A DNA stretch of 64,000 nucleotides from Aureococcus anophagefferens (Eukaryota > Sar > Pelagophyceae > Pelagomonadales > Pelagomonadaceae). The notes beneath the pieces were generated by a model, which saw only the letters and a list, made by a program, of their open reading frames with translations, was not told the origin of the DNA and searched no databases. The stretch is from the NCBI RefSeq assembly GCF_000186865.1, contig NW_008705568.1, positions 1,748,001 through 1,812,000 on the forward strand. The letters run 5' to 3'. Positions within the stretch are counted from its first letter, which is position 1. Every line of letters starts with the position of its first letter. Positions 1-9,099 of this stretch are shown here, one piece after another. Made by a program: the position numbers and the translations under genes.

Positions 1-810
1 CAGATTGGCAAGCTCAAGCGGCTCAGGAATCTGCACCTCGACGAAAACGCGCTCGTCGGCCCCATTCCGCTGACGCTCGCCGAGTGCCCGGATCTCATTA
101 ACGTGAACCTCGCGGACAACGAGCTCACGGGGCGGCTCATGCTCACGGGGCTGCTCGACCACCCGCGCCTGCAAACGCTCAACCTCGAGAACAATCGCCT
201 CGACGGGCCCGAGCCCAGCCCCCCTTTCGCCCGAGAGGGCCTCGAGCTGCGCCTCGAGGGAAACGACTTCGACGGCATGCGGGAACGCAAAGCGGCCGAG
301 GCGCGCGCCGAGGCCGAAGCTCGCGAGCGCGCGGCGGCCCAGGAGCGCGCGGCGGCCCAGGAGCGCGCCGAGGCCCAGGAGCGCGCCGCGGACCGAGCCG
401 CGGTCCGGTCCTTCGCTCCCGCGGAGGATCGCGCCGCGGACCGAGCCGCGGACCGGTCCTTCGCTCCCGCGGAGGATCGCGCCGCGGACCGAGCCGCGGC
501 CCGGTCCTTCGCTCCCGCGGAGGTCGCGGAGGTCGCGGCGCCGCGGGTCGCCGCCGTCGCGGAAGCCGCGGAGGACGCGCCGCGGCGCGGCGTCATGGCC
601 GGGGCGATGCGCGCCGCCGCCGCCGACCTCCAGCCGGCGGCGCGGCCCGCGGCCGCGGAGGCCGCGGCGGTCGCGGCGGTCGCGGCGCCCGTCGACGACG
701 CCGAGTCGTTCGGCGACATGCCGGACCCGGAGGAAGAAGACCCGTACGCGGACGACACCGAATGGAATTTTGACGATGATATCGATGAATTTTCCGGCGA
801 GAGCCGCTGA
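1..810 (+). CDS. Leucine-rich-repeat protein, C-terminal part (5' end outside window)
   Basis: The frame is open from base 1 to the TGA at 808-810. The first ~85 residues are plant-type leucine-rich repeats (LxxLxLxxNxLxGxIP spacing), likely a protein-interaction surface. They end in the motif GNDFDGM, which has a close counterpart (NDFDGM) after the LRRs of the large gene at 17368-25354, so the two are probably related. The remaining ~180 residues are low complexity: Ala/Arg/Glu-rich helical repeats, a 16-residue repeat around RSFAPAED, and an acidic tail. The ligand and role are unknown. The real start lies upstream of the window. Confidence 0.75.
   Translation, partial: QIGKLKRLRNLHLDENALVGPIPLTLAECPDLINVNLADNELTGRLMLTGLLDHPRLQTLNLENNRLDGPEPSPPFAREGLELRLEGNDFDGMRERKAAEARAEAEARERAAAQERAAAQERAEAQERAADRAAVRSFAPAEDRAADRAADRSFAPAEDRAADRAAARSFAPAEVAEVAAPRVAAVAEAAEDAPRRGVMAGAMRAAAADLQPAARPAAAEAAAVAAVAAPVDDAESFGDMPDPEEEDPYADDTEWNFDDDIDEFSGESR
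325..522 (+). repeat. Two coding tandem repeats (18-bp and 48-bp units)
   Basis: Inside the LRR gene, an 18-bp unit encoding ERAAAQ-like hexapeptides is repeated about four times up to about 390. A 48-bp unit (16 codons, core RSFAPAED) follows at 391-438 and 439-486, with a partial third copy from 487. Units are multiples of three and keep the frame. This looks like recent in-frame expansion. Confidence 0.85.
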
Positions 811-1333
811 GATTCACCGGATAACTTTTTGGCCAATTAAAAAAACTTGTAGAATAAAATTAAATACGCTCCTTTATTTTTTTCGATTTATTTTACGCCG
901 CTGCGCGCCGCCGCGCCGCCGCGGCGGCGCTAACGCCGGCTCGCTGAGCGCCGCATCTTCAACCTCAAATGTTGCACTTCACCTTGAGTTGCAGGACTTC
1001 AACCTCACTCCTTGCGCTTCAAGTTCAGGGCACCGTTCAATGACATATCCCGCCGGCGGGATATGTCATAAACATAAAAACGGGGGCATCGGCGTGGTTC
1101 GTACGTGCGGGGTCGAGGAACGTGTGACCCCCGGCTTGTCTCCTGGCGTCCGTGTCGTGTTGCAAGATACGAAATCCGAAATGTTTTTTTGCACCCGGGC
1201 TGCCCGGACCGTGCTCGTCACGCGAAGCGGCGTCGTTGGGCGCTCGCCGCGCGCCGCCGCCGGCGTCGCCGCCCGCGCGGATCGCGCGCCCTCGCGCGCT
1301 CGCCGGCCGCGGAGTGCGCGCGCTTACGCATAC
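811..1333. other. Intergenic spacer with CTTCAA cluster
   Basis: This 523-bp spacer between two plus-strand genes starts with an AT-rich block (about 825-890) that is probably 3' UTR of the LRR gene. Three CTTCAA words lie at 957, 997 and 1017, a word that recurs near many gene starts in this window. A perfect 30-bp palindrome follows at 1040-1069. I see no coding gene: the open frames here lack the strong third-position GC bias of neighbouring genes. Confidence 0.6.
1040..1069. repeat. Perfect 30-bp palindrome
   Basis: The arm ATGACATATCCCGCC is followed directly by its exact reverse complement, with no spacer. It could form a 15-bp cruciform or hairpin, or bind a dimeric protein. It lies about 265 bp upstream of the proposed start of the next gene. 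Its function is unknown. Confidence 0.9.
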
Positions 1334-4182
1334 ATGGGCCGCGGCTCCGACGCGCCCCTGGCGTCGGCGCCGGCGGCGGCGCTGGGCCGCCCCGCGTCGC
1401 CGACCATCGCGTCGGACACGCCCAAGCCCCGGGGCCTCGGCGCCTTCGGCGAGCGGGACGACGGCCGGAGGGACCCGCGCTGCGCCCTCGTCACGACGAC
1501 CTGCGTCGCGCCCGGCCTCGACGTCCTCGTGTGGTGGGCGCGGCGCGCGGCCCGCGCCCGGAGGACCCGCCGCGGGCCGACGCCCGCCGACGCCGCCGCC
1601 CGCGCCGCAGGTACCACCTCTGCGTCGGCATCGACAGCATCTACCTCTACGTGCACGACACGAAGTCCGTCGCGGCCGCCGGCGAGGCCCAGGGCAGGAC
1701 AAGAGAGCGAAATTCCCAACTTCAAAGGCTCCTCTCTCAGCCGTTTTCTACTCGTTTCCGCTGATTTTTGGACGAGCGATCATCTCTTGGAACGGTCTCG
1801 AAGCGTGGATGCTTTTTCCGGAACGCGCGCGCGCGAGACACTCACGTTGAAGCGACTTTGAATCTCTCTCGTCCTGCCCAGGCGAGGCAGCGTCGCTCCT
1901 CGACGCGGTGCAGCGCGCGCTCGCGGCCCACGGCCTCGACCGCGCCGTGCTCGCCATCCCCGCGCTCGTCGGCAAGGCCTCGGGCGCGTCCTTCGTCGAC
2001 GTCGCGCGCGCGCCGCGTCGGACGTCGGGGTAAAGCCGCGCCGCGCGCGAAAAACCCGCGCGTCCCCCCGCAGGTCGCGCTGCAGGAGCGGAACGCGACG
2101 GACGCGATCCGCCGCGCGCGGGCCCAGGGCATGGACTGGATCTTCCACTTCGACGACGACGAGCTGCTCTACCTGACGACGCCGCGCGCGCGGGGGGCCC
2201 GCGCGCTCGGCGACGTCGTCGCGGCCGCGCGGCCGGGCAGCTTCAACCTCCGCCTCGACAACCTCGAGGTCCAGCGCTTCAAGGACGACGCCGTCGACTC
2301 GGACTACAACTTCTTCGCCGAGGAGACGCGGTTCAAGCTCCGCGTGGGCCTCCACGCGGACGGCTCCGCGGTGCCGCGGCACCACGACCCGCGGTTCTAC
2401 GTGCACGGCGGCAACCCCGCGTCGGGCGCGGACGGCCTCACGGCGCCCTACCTGTCCTACTGGAACGGCAAGTCCGCGGGGCGCCTCGCCGAGCCGGGCC
2501 TGCGGCCCTGCGGCGTCCACTTCTTCGCGGCGGCCCGCGGCGACGCGGCGAAGAACGACGCGCGGGACCGGGCAGGAACCAAACATATTCCACACGACTT
2601 CAATATGCACGTATGCGCACGGGTTTGACAGATTTTTTTCACGATCTCGAAAGAACTCGCCGAGAGAAAACGATCCGTCCAAAAATCAGCCGAAACGACT
2701 TCGACGTGACCGAGCTCGAGAGGTTTGACGTTTTTGCTGGACGGGGCGTTCCACCGGTCGTTTCCGGCGCAGGCGCAGGACCGCGGCGCGGGCATCGTGC
2801 TCCTCCACTTCCCCTTTTGCCACTTCCGCACCTGGCGCCACAAGTTCAACGTCCTCGACGCCACGCAGCGGTCCGACTGGGGCCACTACCGCGACGCGCG
2901 TTTAGCCATCGTCGACGCGTGCGCGCCGGGCGGCGGCGGCGAGGCGGAGATCGAGCGGTTCTATCGAAAAGCCATCATGCTCCGGAGCGACGGCGACGCG
3001 CCGCCGCCGGAGGACGACGGCGACCGCGTCGCGCTCTACCTGCCGCCCGTCGCCGCGCCCCAGCACTGGCGGTCCGGCGTCTACGAGCGCGTCGAGCGAG
3101 GCGCCGCGGCGTGCTACCGGCGGAGCGACGCCGAGCCCGCGACGAGCCCGCGCGGCGCCGCGGACCCGCCGCCGGCGAGCTTCCTCTACCGCGTGCCCGA
3201 GAAGAAGATGTGGCTCGTCGGGTCGACGCCCGGCGCGACGACGGGCGCCGCCGTCGTCTACGACGGCGCGGAGCGGCCCGAGGACATCGCGGCCGGCTGG
3301 TGCGTCTTCGACGGCGCGTCCTGGGTCAAGGCGCCGACGGTCGGCGTCGCGCGCGTCGCCTACGACGGCCGGGGGCGGCGCTTCGGCGTCGTCGAGCCGG
3401 CCAAGGTGCTCGCGCGGGGCCTCGCCGCGGGCGCGCTGGCGCCGCCGACGGGCGCGCTCGCGGCGCCGCGGCCCGCGCAGGCGCCGCCCGCGCCGCCGGG
3501 CGGCGAGGCCGGTGCCGCCGCGGCGCGGCCGCGCGCGGGGCCGGACCACGCCATGCTCGCGTCCATCGTCCTCCAGGCCCTGGACGCCCACGAGCCCTAC
3601 CGCCGCGTCTTCTGGGCCGCCGTCGCGGCCGCGGCCGCGCGCGAGCCGCCGCGCGACGTCGGCGACGGCTCCGCGAGCCGCGCGCTCGCGGCGGGAGCGC
3701 GCGCCGTGGGCACGACGACCGTCGCCGCGTCCCTCGTCGCCGAGCGCATGGTCGGCACGCCGGCGCACCTCGCGACCGCGCGCGACGTCGTCGCGCGGGC
3801 CCGCGCGGAGAGCGCGGCGCAGCTCGACGCGCACGGCAAGGACGCGGTCATCCTCAGCATCCCCGGCGCCGAGGGCGTCCAGTCCTGGCGCGCGGGGCTC
3901 TACGCCAAGGTCGACGCGCCGCCCGCGGGGCACCCGCCCCTGCTCTACAAGCGCGTCCGCGACCGGCCCGGCGAGCAGGACTCGTTCCTCTACACGCTCC
4001 CGGACCGCGGCATGTGGCTCGTGGGCTCGACGCCGGGCTCCACGACGGGCGGCCTCGTCGCCTACGACAAGGCGCGCGCGCTCCGGGACCTCCGCGCGCC
4101 CTGGCACGTCTTCGACGGCAAGAGCTGGGCCCAGGCGCCGGGCGTCGCGCTGTCCCTCGTCGGCGACGTCGCCAAGCGCTGA
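1334..4182 (+). CDS. Glycosyltransferase (GT2/GT92-like) with two C-terminal tandem domains
   Basis: Proposed exons are 1334-1542, 1611-1681, 1882-2000, 2074-2559 and 2773-4182, giving 764 residues. The N-terminal half has family hallmarks: a conserved start segment (CALVTTTC), WARYHLCVGID followed by YLYVHD, the acidic DxD-type motif FHFDDDELLYL and a late HFPFCHFRTW element. This suggests sugar-nucleotide-dependent transfer, probably in the Golgi. The C-terminal half carries two ~85-residue repeats sharing MWLVGSTPG, TTG and VFDG.SW; I do not recognise this domain. Introns 1682-1881 and 2560-2772 are introners with GC donors. Intron 2001-2073 uses GT. The donor of the first intron is uncertain (1531, 1540 or 1543 all keep frame). 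Acceptor substrate unknown. Confidence 0.7.
1690..1881 (-). mobile_element. Introner A1 (family A, 192 bp), forms intron 1682-1881
   Basis: The element runs from CAGGGCAGGACAAGAGAG to its near-inverted end CTCTCGTCCTGCCCAG. Target duplication: GCGAGGCC on the left and GCGAGGCA at 1882-1889 on the right (one mismatch). Splicing from the duplication's GC to the terminal CAG restores the reading frame. The body is antisense to the gene relative to copy A2. Confidence 0.9.
2568..2772 (-). mobile_element. Introner C1 (B-related subfamily C, 205 bp), forms intron 2560-2772
   Basis: Target duplication: GCGCGGGA on the left and GCGCAGGA at 2773-2780 on the right (one mismatch). The ends are CCGGGCAGGAAC and GTTTCCGGCGCAG, imperfect inverted repeats. 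The body matches family B in reverse (CTTCAATATGCACG and the shared core around CCAAAAATCAGCCGAA). The 3' part (GACGGGGCGTTCCAC) is shared only with copy C2 at 52000-52098. GC donor, CAG acceptor, phase 0. Confidence 0.8.
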
Positions 4183-4232
4183 GGGTGTCGCGCCGTGTGC
4201 CCCCCCCGTCTCTCTTTTTAAAACTTAGTCAA

Positions 4233-4586
4233 CTACGCCTCCTCGCCGCGCTCGGCCCGCCGCTTCTCGAGGCGCTTCTGCTTGCGCGCGTCCGACTCCG
4301 CGCGGCGCCGCGCGGCCTGCTCCTTGCGGACGCAGGCCAGGAACAGGCGGCTCCGCTTCGCGTCGACCTCGCCGTCCTCGAGGGGCTCGGCCGCGTAGAC
4401 GTCGGCGTAGCACGGCGCGGACACGCACTCGTGGACGCAGTTGTAGCCCGTGTCCGGCGCGTACTGAGAGCAGACGCCCTGTTCGCACTCGCGCTTCGCC
4501 GCGCGGTACGCGCGGTCCTTGGCGTGGTGCTTGCTCGCGCCGTCGGCGACCGCGGCGGCGACGAGGACCAACAACGCGGGGCGCAT
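4233..4586 (-). CDS. Small secreted cysteine-motif protein (117 aa)
   Basis: Starting at the ATG at 4584-4586 gives a hydrophobic signal peptide (ALLVLVAAAVADG), then a short basic stretch, a compact cysteine region with CEQGVCSQY, NCVHECVSAPCY and a later LACVRKE, and a highly charged Lys/Arg/Glu tail. The cysteine spacing and the PLEDGE segment resemble a small uncharacterised eukaryotic family, possibly the one labelled DUF4787; I recall this only loosely. Likely secretory or ER-lumenal. It converges on the glycosyltransferase gene with a 50-bp gap. An in-frame upstream extension to 4817 is rejected as low-complexity and overlapping the next gene. Confidence 0.65.
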   Translation of the reverse strand: MRPALLVLVAAAVADGASKHHAKDRAYRAAKRECEQGVCSQYAPDTGYNCVHECVSAPCYADVYAAEPLEDGEVDAKRSRLFLACVRKEQAARRRAESDARKQKRLEKRRAERGEEA

Positions 4587-4594
4587 GGTCGGGC

Positions 4595-4768
4595 TCACCC
4601 CTCGGGCCGCGCCGCGACGCGCCGGGCCGCCTCTTCCTTGGCGCGCCGCGTCTCCTCGATGAGTTCGAGCTTGCGCGCCTCGTGGTACGCGAAGCGGTCG
4701 ACGAGCACGTAGCCGACGTAGCCGAGGCACACCGCGGGGGCCACGAGGCGGGCGAGCTTCGCCTGCAT
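4595..4768 (-). CDS. Tiny single-pass membrane protein (57 aa)
   Basis: An ATG at 4766-4768 opens a 57-codon frame closed by TGA at 4595-4597. Residues ~7-24 form a hydrophobic segment (LVAPAVCLGYVGYVLVD), followed by a strongly charged helix (LELIEETRRAKEEAARR). This layout is typical of small mitochondrial or ER membrane proteins. It ends 8 bp before the start codon of the next minus-strand gene, so the two may share a transcript or have overlapping UTRs. No family assigned. Support is the signal-like layout and codon bias only. Confidence 0.5.
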   Translation of the reverse strand: MQAKLARLVAPAVCLGYVGYVLVDRFAYHEARKLELIEETRRAKEEAARRVAARPEG

Positions 4769-4901
4769 CGACGGCGCGGTGGCGGCGTCGAGGCGAGCAG
4801 AGCTGTGGCAGGTTCAAGTCGGCGGCACCTTGTGTTCAACAACGCGTCCGAATTTATTACGCGACGGATACACGACGGCGGGCGCGCCGCCCGCGCCGCC
4901 C

Positions 4902-5870
4902 CTACCAGCCGTAGCGCGCGTTGGTCTCGTGCTTCGTCTTGTTGGATTTGCCCTTCTTGTCGAGGAGCTCGAGCTCGCGCTCCGCGGCGGAGATGGCGAG
5001 GGAGTTGATCTGGTGCTTGCGCCTTTGCGTCTTCGTCGCCTTGGTCGACGTCGTCGTCGCGCCCGTCTTCGTGTTGTAGAACTGCGCGGCGATGGACACC
5101 TCGGGCGGCCGCGCGTCGGAGGCCGCGATGAGCTCCTCGCGGCTCCGGAGCTCGACGTGGCCGCGCGCCTCGGCGATGTCGACGGACGGCCCGTGCACGC
5201 TCGCGAACTCGCGGAGCGCGCGCGCGTCGCCGGAGTTGAGCGCGGCCTCGGCCTCGCGGCGCCGGCGGCCGGACGAGATCTCTTGCGGCGGCGGCGGCGC
5301 CGGCGCCGCGTAGGCCGCGACGACGGGCGGGCGCGCGGCGCGCGGCGGCGGCGGCCGGCGGCGCGCGGGCTCGGGCGCGCCGCGGACCACGACGGGCGCG
5401 GCGGCGGCGGGCCGCTTGCCGGTTTTCTCCGGGAGTTTGAAGAACGGGCCCGCGGGCGCGCCGCCGTCGCTGTCGTCGTCGTCCCGCGCGTCGGCGTCGT
5501 CCTCCTCGGGCGCCTCCTCGGGCGCCTCCGGCGGCGCCTCGTAGGTCTGGACCGTGGCGGGGAGCGCCGCGAGCAGCGCGTGCTGGCGGCCGCCGCCTTC
5601 GGTCCGCGGCCGCTTCTGCCGCGGCGCCGCGGCGGCGGGCGCGCCGCCGCCGCCGTCGTCGTCGAGGTCGCCGCCGCCCTCGAGGGCCGCGCGGATCTCC
5701 GGCGGGAGCACGGCCCGCGCCTGGAGGTAGCGCCGGCTCTGGCGCGTGCCGCTCCCGGCGGCCTCGGCGACGGGCGCCGGCGCGCGCGGCGCGGGCGCCG
5801 GCGCCTCGTCCGGCGGCGACGAGCCGTCGGAGTCGTCGTCGCTGGACGCGTAGTCCACGAGGCCGTTCAT
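4902..5870 (-). CDS. PRCC: PRCC-family nuclear protein
   Basis: The protein has 322 residues from the ATG at 5868-5870. The N-terminus (MNGLVDYASSDDD) resembles the usual PRCC start, the middle is a long Pro/Ala/acidic disordered region, and the C-terminus has the conserved HQINSLAISA..E.EL block ending in ARYGW, which defines the family. PRCC proteins are nuclear and associate with the splicing machinery, which is notable in a genome creating introns. No introns are seen. An upstream in-frame extension to 5948 was rejected because the chosen start matches the family N-terminus. Confidence 0.85.
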   Translation of the reverse strand: MNGLVDYASSDDDSDGSSPPDEAPAPAPRAPAPVAEAAGSGTRQSRRYLQARAVLPPEIRAALEGGGDLDDDGGGGAPAAAAPRQKRPRTEGGGRQHALLAALPATVQTYEAPPEAPEEAPEEDDADARDDDDSDGGAPAGPFFKLPEKTGKRPAAAAPVVVRGAPEPARRRPPPPRAARPPVVAAYAAPAPPPPQEISSGRRRREAEAALNSGDARALREFASVHGPSVDIAEARGHVELRSREELIAASDARPPEVSIAAQFYNTKTGATTTSTKATKTQRRKHQINSLAISAAERELELLDKKGKSNKTKHETNARYGW

Positions 5871-5960
5871 GGCGGCGCGCAGGCAGGATAGAGCTTGGGC
5901 GGCGCGGCGAGGATGGTCGCGCAGGAGCCTTTCGAGTTGGTGGTGCACCTCTCAAGATTG

Positions 5961-8251
5961 ATGTCGATGATGACCATGATGCTGGAAAACGAAACGCGAC
6001 TTTTTGTGGTCCGACGTGTGCTACTTGATCTCCACTTGGGAGCAGGTCACGTGGCACAACTGGGCGGGTCGACGCCGGACGTCCGCGCTTCGGACGGCCG
6101 CCGGCCGGGCTCGTCCGGAAGCGCGCCGCCGGAGGCGTCGAGTGCTCCAAAGGAGGCGCCGCCGCCGCCGCGCCGCGCCGGGCTGCCGAAGCCGCGGCCG
6201 GGCGGCCGGGACGCGCGCGTCCCGCGCGGCGGCCGGACCATGTCGGGCGGCGGGCCCCTGCGCGCGCCCGGCGCCGACGGCCCGTCGACGCGCGCCCTCG
6301 TCGACCGTCGCGCGCGCGACGCGCCGGCGTGGACCGCCACCCGCGCGCGCAGGTTCCTGCTGACGCTCTTCAACCACGAGGAGCGCGACCGCGAGGTCCG
6401 CCACGTCGTCTTCCGGGGCCCGGCGCTCGGCGTCAACCTGGCCCTCGTGGAGCACGGCCTGTCGCTCATCGCCGTCGTGCACAGGGTCTGGCCGACGTCC
6501 GAGGCCGTGCGGCACCTCAAGGTCACGGACGAGCTCATCGCCATCGGCGACGAGGCCGTGCGCATCGCGTCGCTCGAGGACTTCGGGCGCGTGCTCGATC
6601 GTTTGGTGGACCCGGACGCGCGGCCGCTCGTGCTCACGTTCCGGCGGCGCCGGGGCCGCGAGATCGCGGATCTGTGGGAGCCAGGGCAGGAAAAGGGTGA
6701 TGCAACGTCGCTTCAACGTGAGTGTTCCGCGCGCGCGCGTTTCGGAAACAGCACCCACGCTTCGAGAGCGCTCCGAGAGATGATCGCTCGTCCCAAAATC
6801 AGCCGAAACGAGCGGAAAACGACCGAGATAGGAGCCTTTGAAGTTGGGAATTTCGCACCCTTTTCCTGCCCAGGTGGGAGCAGGCGCGCCTCCGGAAGCT
6901 CAAGGCCGCCGTCGCGGGCCCGCTGGACCGCGCGCGCGCGAAGATCCTGCTCGAGACGCCCATGCCGCCGGCGGACGAGAACGGCGCGCTCGGCGCGGGC
7001 ATGATGGACGCGCTCCGCCGGTCGCCGAGCCTGTCCGGGCGGTCGTCGTCCTTCGGGAACCTGAGCGACGCGGGCCGGCCGGCGCCGCAGGACGACTTCG
7101 AGGCGCTCGACCTCAGCGGCCGCGCGTGGCTCGGCCCCGCGTCGGACGTGCGCCGCAAGCCCATGGACACGCCCGAGTCGTGGCGCGGCCGGTCGGCCGA
7201 GGACAAGAGCCGCATCCACCTGGGGCCGTCCTTCGCCGCGGACGTCGCGGCCAAGGCCCGCAAGGACGTCGACACGTCCGAGGCGTTGTACGGCCGCAAG
7301 GCCTTTTCCCAGACGAACGGCCGCGAGCGCGCGCGCGACGACGACGACAGCGACGACGACGCTCTCTGGGCGCCGCCCGCGGAGGACGGCCTCGGCGCGC
7401 GGACCATGTCCTTCGAGATGTCCGTGCGGAGCTCGCCGTCCGTGACGCGCGACGAGTCGTCGGGGAGCCTGGAGGCGCTCCTCGCGGCGACGTCGCCCCA
7501 AAACTCGCCGGCGAAGGAGAAGCCGCCGCCGGGCGAGCGCTTCGACGTCCGCGGCCGCGACGACGAGGTCATCACCATCGAGCGGTCCGACGAGGCCCGG
7601 TTCCTGTCGCGCCTCGACGCCGAGCGGCGGCGCCTCGACGCGCTCCGCGACGCGCGGAATCTCGGCGCCGCGGCCGCGGAGTCGAAGCGCGCGTCGGACG
7701 CGGAGCGCCGCGCGAAGCGCCTCGAGGACTTCCGCGAGCGCATCGACCGGAACCGGCGGGGCGAGGCGGCGTCGCGGCTCTTCGACGCGGAGCGGGACCG
7801 GCGCGTGCTCGAGGGCGACGCGCCCTTCGTCGCGCGGCCCGGCGCGGGTTCGCGCTTCCTCATGCTCCGCGACGTCCGCCGGAAGCCGGACGACGCGGCG
7901 CTCGCCGACGCGCGCGAGCGCTGCGACTCGTCGCCCTGCGAGCTGCCGCCGGGCTACTGGGAGCGCGCGCGGCGCCGCCAGATGGCCATGACGACGGACG
8001 ACCTCGGCGGCTCGCCGCGCGGCGGCCGGGGGCTCAAGCGGTCCGAGACCTGGGCGCCGGGCGACGACGAGGCCGCGCCCGTGGGCTGGGGCGACCTCAT
8101 CCAGTTCTTCTGCGCCGCCGACGCCCACGACGAGACCTACTACGCGAACACGCCCGGCTACGTCGCGCGCGACGACGCCGACGACGCGCTCCTCGGCTGC
8201 GGCGACTGCACCGACGTCGACGGCGTCCTCGACGAGGGCGGCGAACCGTGA
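5961..8251 (+). CDS. PDZ-domain protein, function unknown
   Basis: Exons 5961-6673 and 6874-8251 give up to 696 residues. After a Pro/Arg-rich start there is one PDZ-like domain encoded near 6390-6660: GPALGVNLAL, a DELIAIGDEAV core and PLVLTFRRR as the last strand. PDZ domains bind C-terminal peptides. The second exon encodes a charged, mostly disordered tail with an acidic patch (DDDDSDDDALW) and Arg/Glu-rich helices. The start is uncertain: codon bias is convincing from about 6060, and ATGs at 5961 and 6240 are both possible. The intron is introner A2 with a GT donor inside its target duplication. Confidence 0.7.
6682..6873 (+). mobile_element. Introner A2 (family A, 192 bp), forms intron 6674-6873
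   Basis: Perfect 8-bp target duplication GTGGGAGC at 6674-6681 and 6874-6881. Ends are CAGGGCAGGAAAAGGGTG and CACCCTTTTCCTGCCCAG, inverted repeats differing only at the second base. Body in sense orientation. The duplication's GT is the donor and the terminal CAG the acceptor; removal restores codons for LWEQ. This is the clearest example in the window. Confidence 0.95.
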
Positions 8252-8415
8252 CGGGCCTTTTAGGGCCCGCGCCCCTTCGCCGCGCCGCCTTTCATGTAAC
8301 AACCATCTTCTGGGAACGCGCGGCGTCAAGTGCGGCGTCGGGGCGCCGCAAACGTAAGCTTCAATGTAGCTTCAGCGTCTCGGAAGATACGCTCGGGAGC
8401 GTCTCCCGCGCTGCG

Positions 8416-8946
8416 ATGGTCATCCTCGGCTACCACGCGCCCGTGCCGCCCCCGAAGTGGGACGACCACCACGTGCGCATCATCCGCGACGCGTCGAACA
8501 AGGTCATCCACCACCGCAAGTCGAGCGAGCAGTTCAAGCCCGTGACCACATCCCAGTCCCACTTCGCCCACCCCCTCCACGCGCCGACGGTCCAGGTCGT
8601 CGACCACGGCACGGCGACCTACGAGGAGCTCCACGGCAACTTCTTCACGAGCCACCGCGACCTGCGGCGCTGCATGGGCAAGCACACGCGCATCGTCGTG
8701 CCGAAGAGGTTCGGCCGCTACGACACGGAGGCGTCGCGCTACGGCCGGTCCGCGTCGTCCACGTCCGTGGCGCTCGCGCCGGCCCAGCGCCTCCTCGCGC
8801 TCCCGGACCCCGTGCCCGAGCCCTACCGCCAGCGGGGGCGCCGCGGCTGCAAGGAGACGGCCTACTCCGAGAGCCTCCTCGTCACGCGGCAGAAGCCCGT
8901 CGACACGCAGTGGCAGAACCACCTCTACATGGCCGACCCGACCTAA
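8416..8946 (+). CDS. Conserved-looking protein of unknown function (176 aa)
   Basis: The single-exon frame from ATG 8416 has strong third-position GC bias. The protein is His/Arg-rich and basic (KWDDHHVRIIRDASNK, FFTSHRDLRRCMGKH) with no signal peptide or membrane segment. I do not recognise a domain. A CTTCAA word and a near-copy (CTTCAG) lie at 8359 and 8370, about 50 bp before the ATG, a placement seen at several other genes. It converges on the deiodinase-like gene with 153 bp between stop codons. Confidence 0.6.
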   Translation: MVILGYHAPVPPPKWDDHHVRIIRDASNKVIHHRKSSEQFKPVTTSQSHFAHPLHAPTVQVVDHGTATYEELHGNFFTSHRDLRRCMGKHTRIVVPKRFGRYDTEASRYGRSASSTSVALAPAQRLLALPDPVPEPYRQRGRRGCKETAYSESLLVTRQKPVDTQWQNHLYMADPT

Positions 8947-9035
8947 GTTCTATGGCGGGACAAAAGACTTAGGACGAGGGACACAGGACAGAGGACGGGA
9001 CAAGAAGGAGGCGCCCGGCCGGGCCCCGCGGCGCG

Positions 9036-9078
9036 TCGGGCGCCCGGCGGCGGTCAGACCGCCGCCGCGCGCCGTCAT
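9036..9078 (-). promoter_or_regulatory. Candidate SECIS-like hairpin in the deiodinase 3' UTR
   Basis: On the minus strand, ATGA (9078-9075) begins 22 nt after the stop codon. A GC-rich inverted repeat (GGCGGCGGT with ACCGCCGCC, extended by GGCGC/GGCGCC) separates it from CGA at 9038-9036, about 43 nt in all. That spacing and the ATGA...GA quartet fit a SECIS core. The usual unpaired AA in the apical loop is absent, so this is only a candidate. Confidence 0.3.
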
Positions 9079-9099
9079 GGTCGCGGGGGCTCGGGGGCG

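Noticed and set aside
770..1861. A single long exon beginning at 770
   Set aside because: The 5' part crosses the stop of the LRR gene, AT-rich spacer and the palindrome. Family similarity begins only after the ATG at 1334, and the YHLCVGID segment requires a frame change by splicing.
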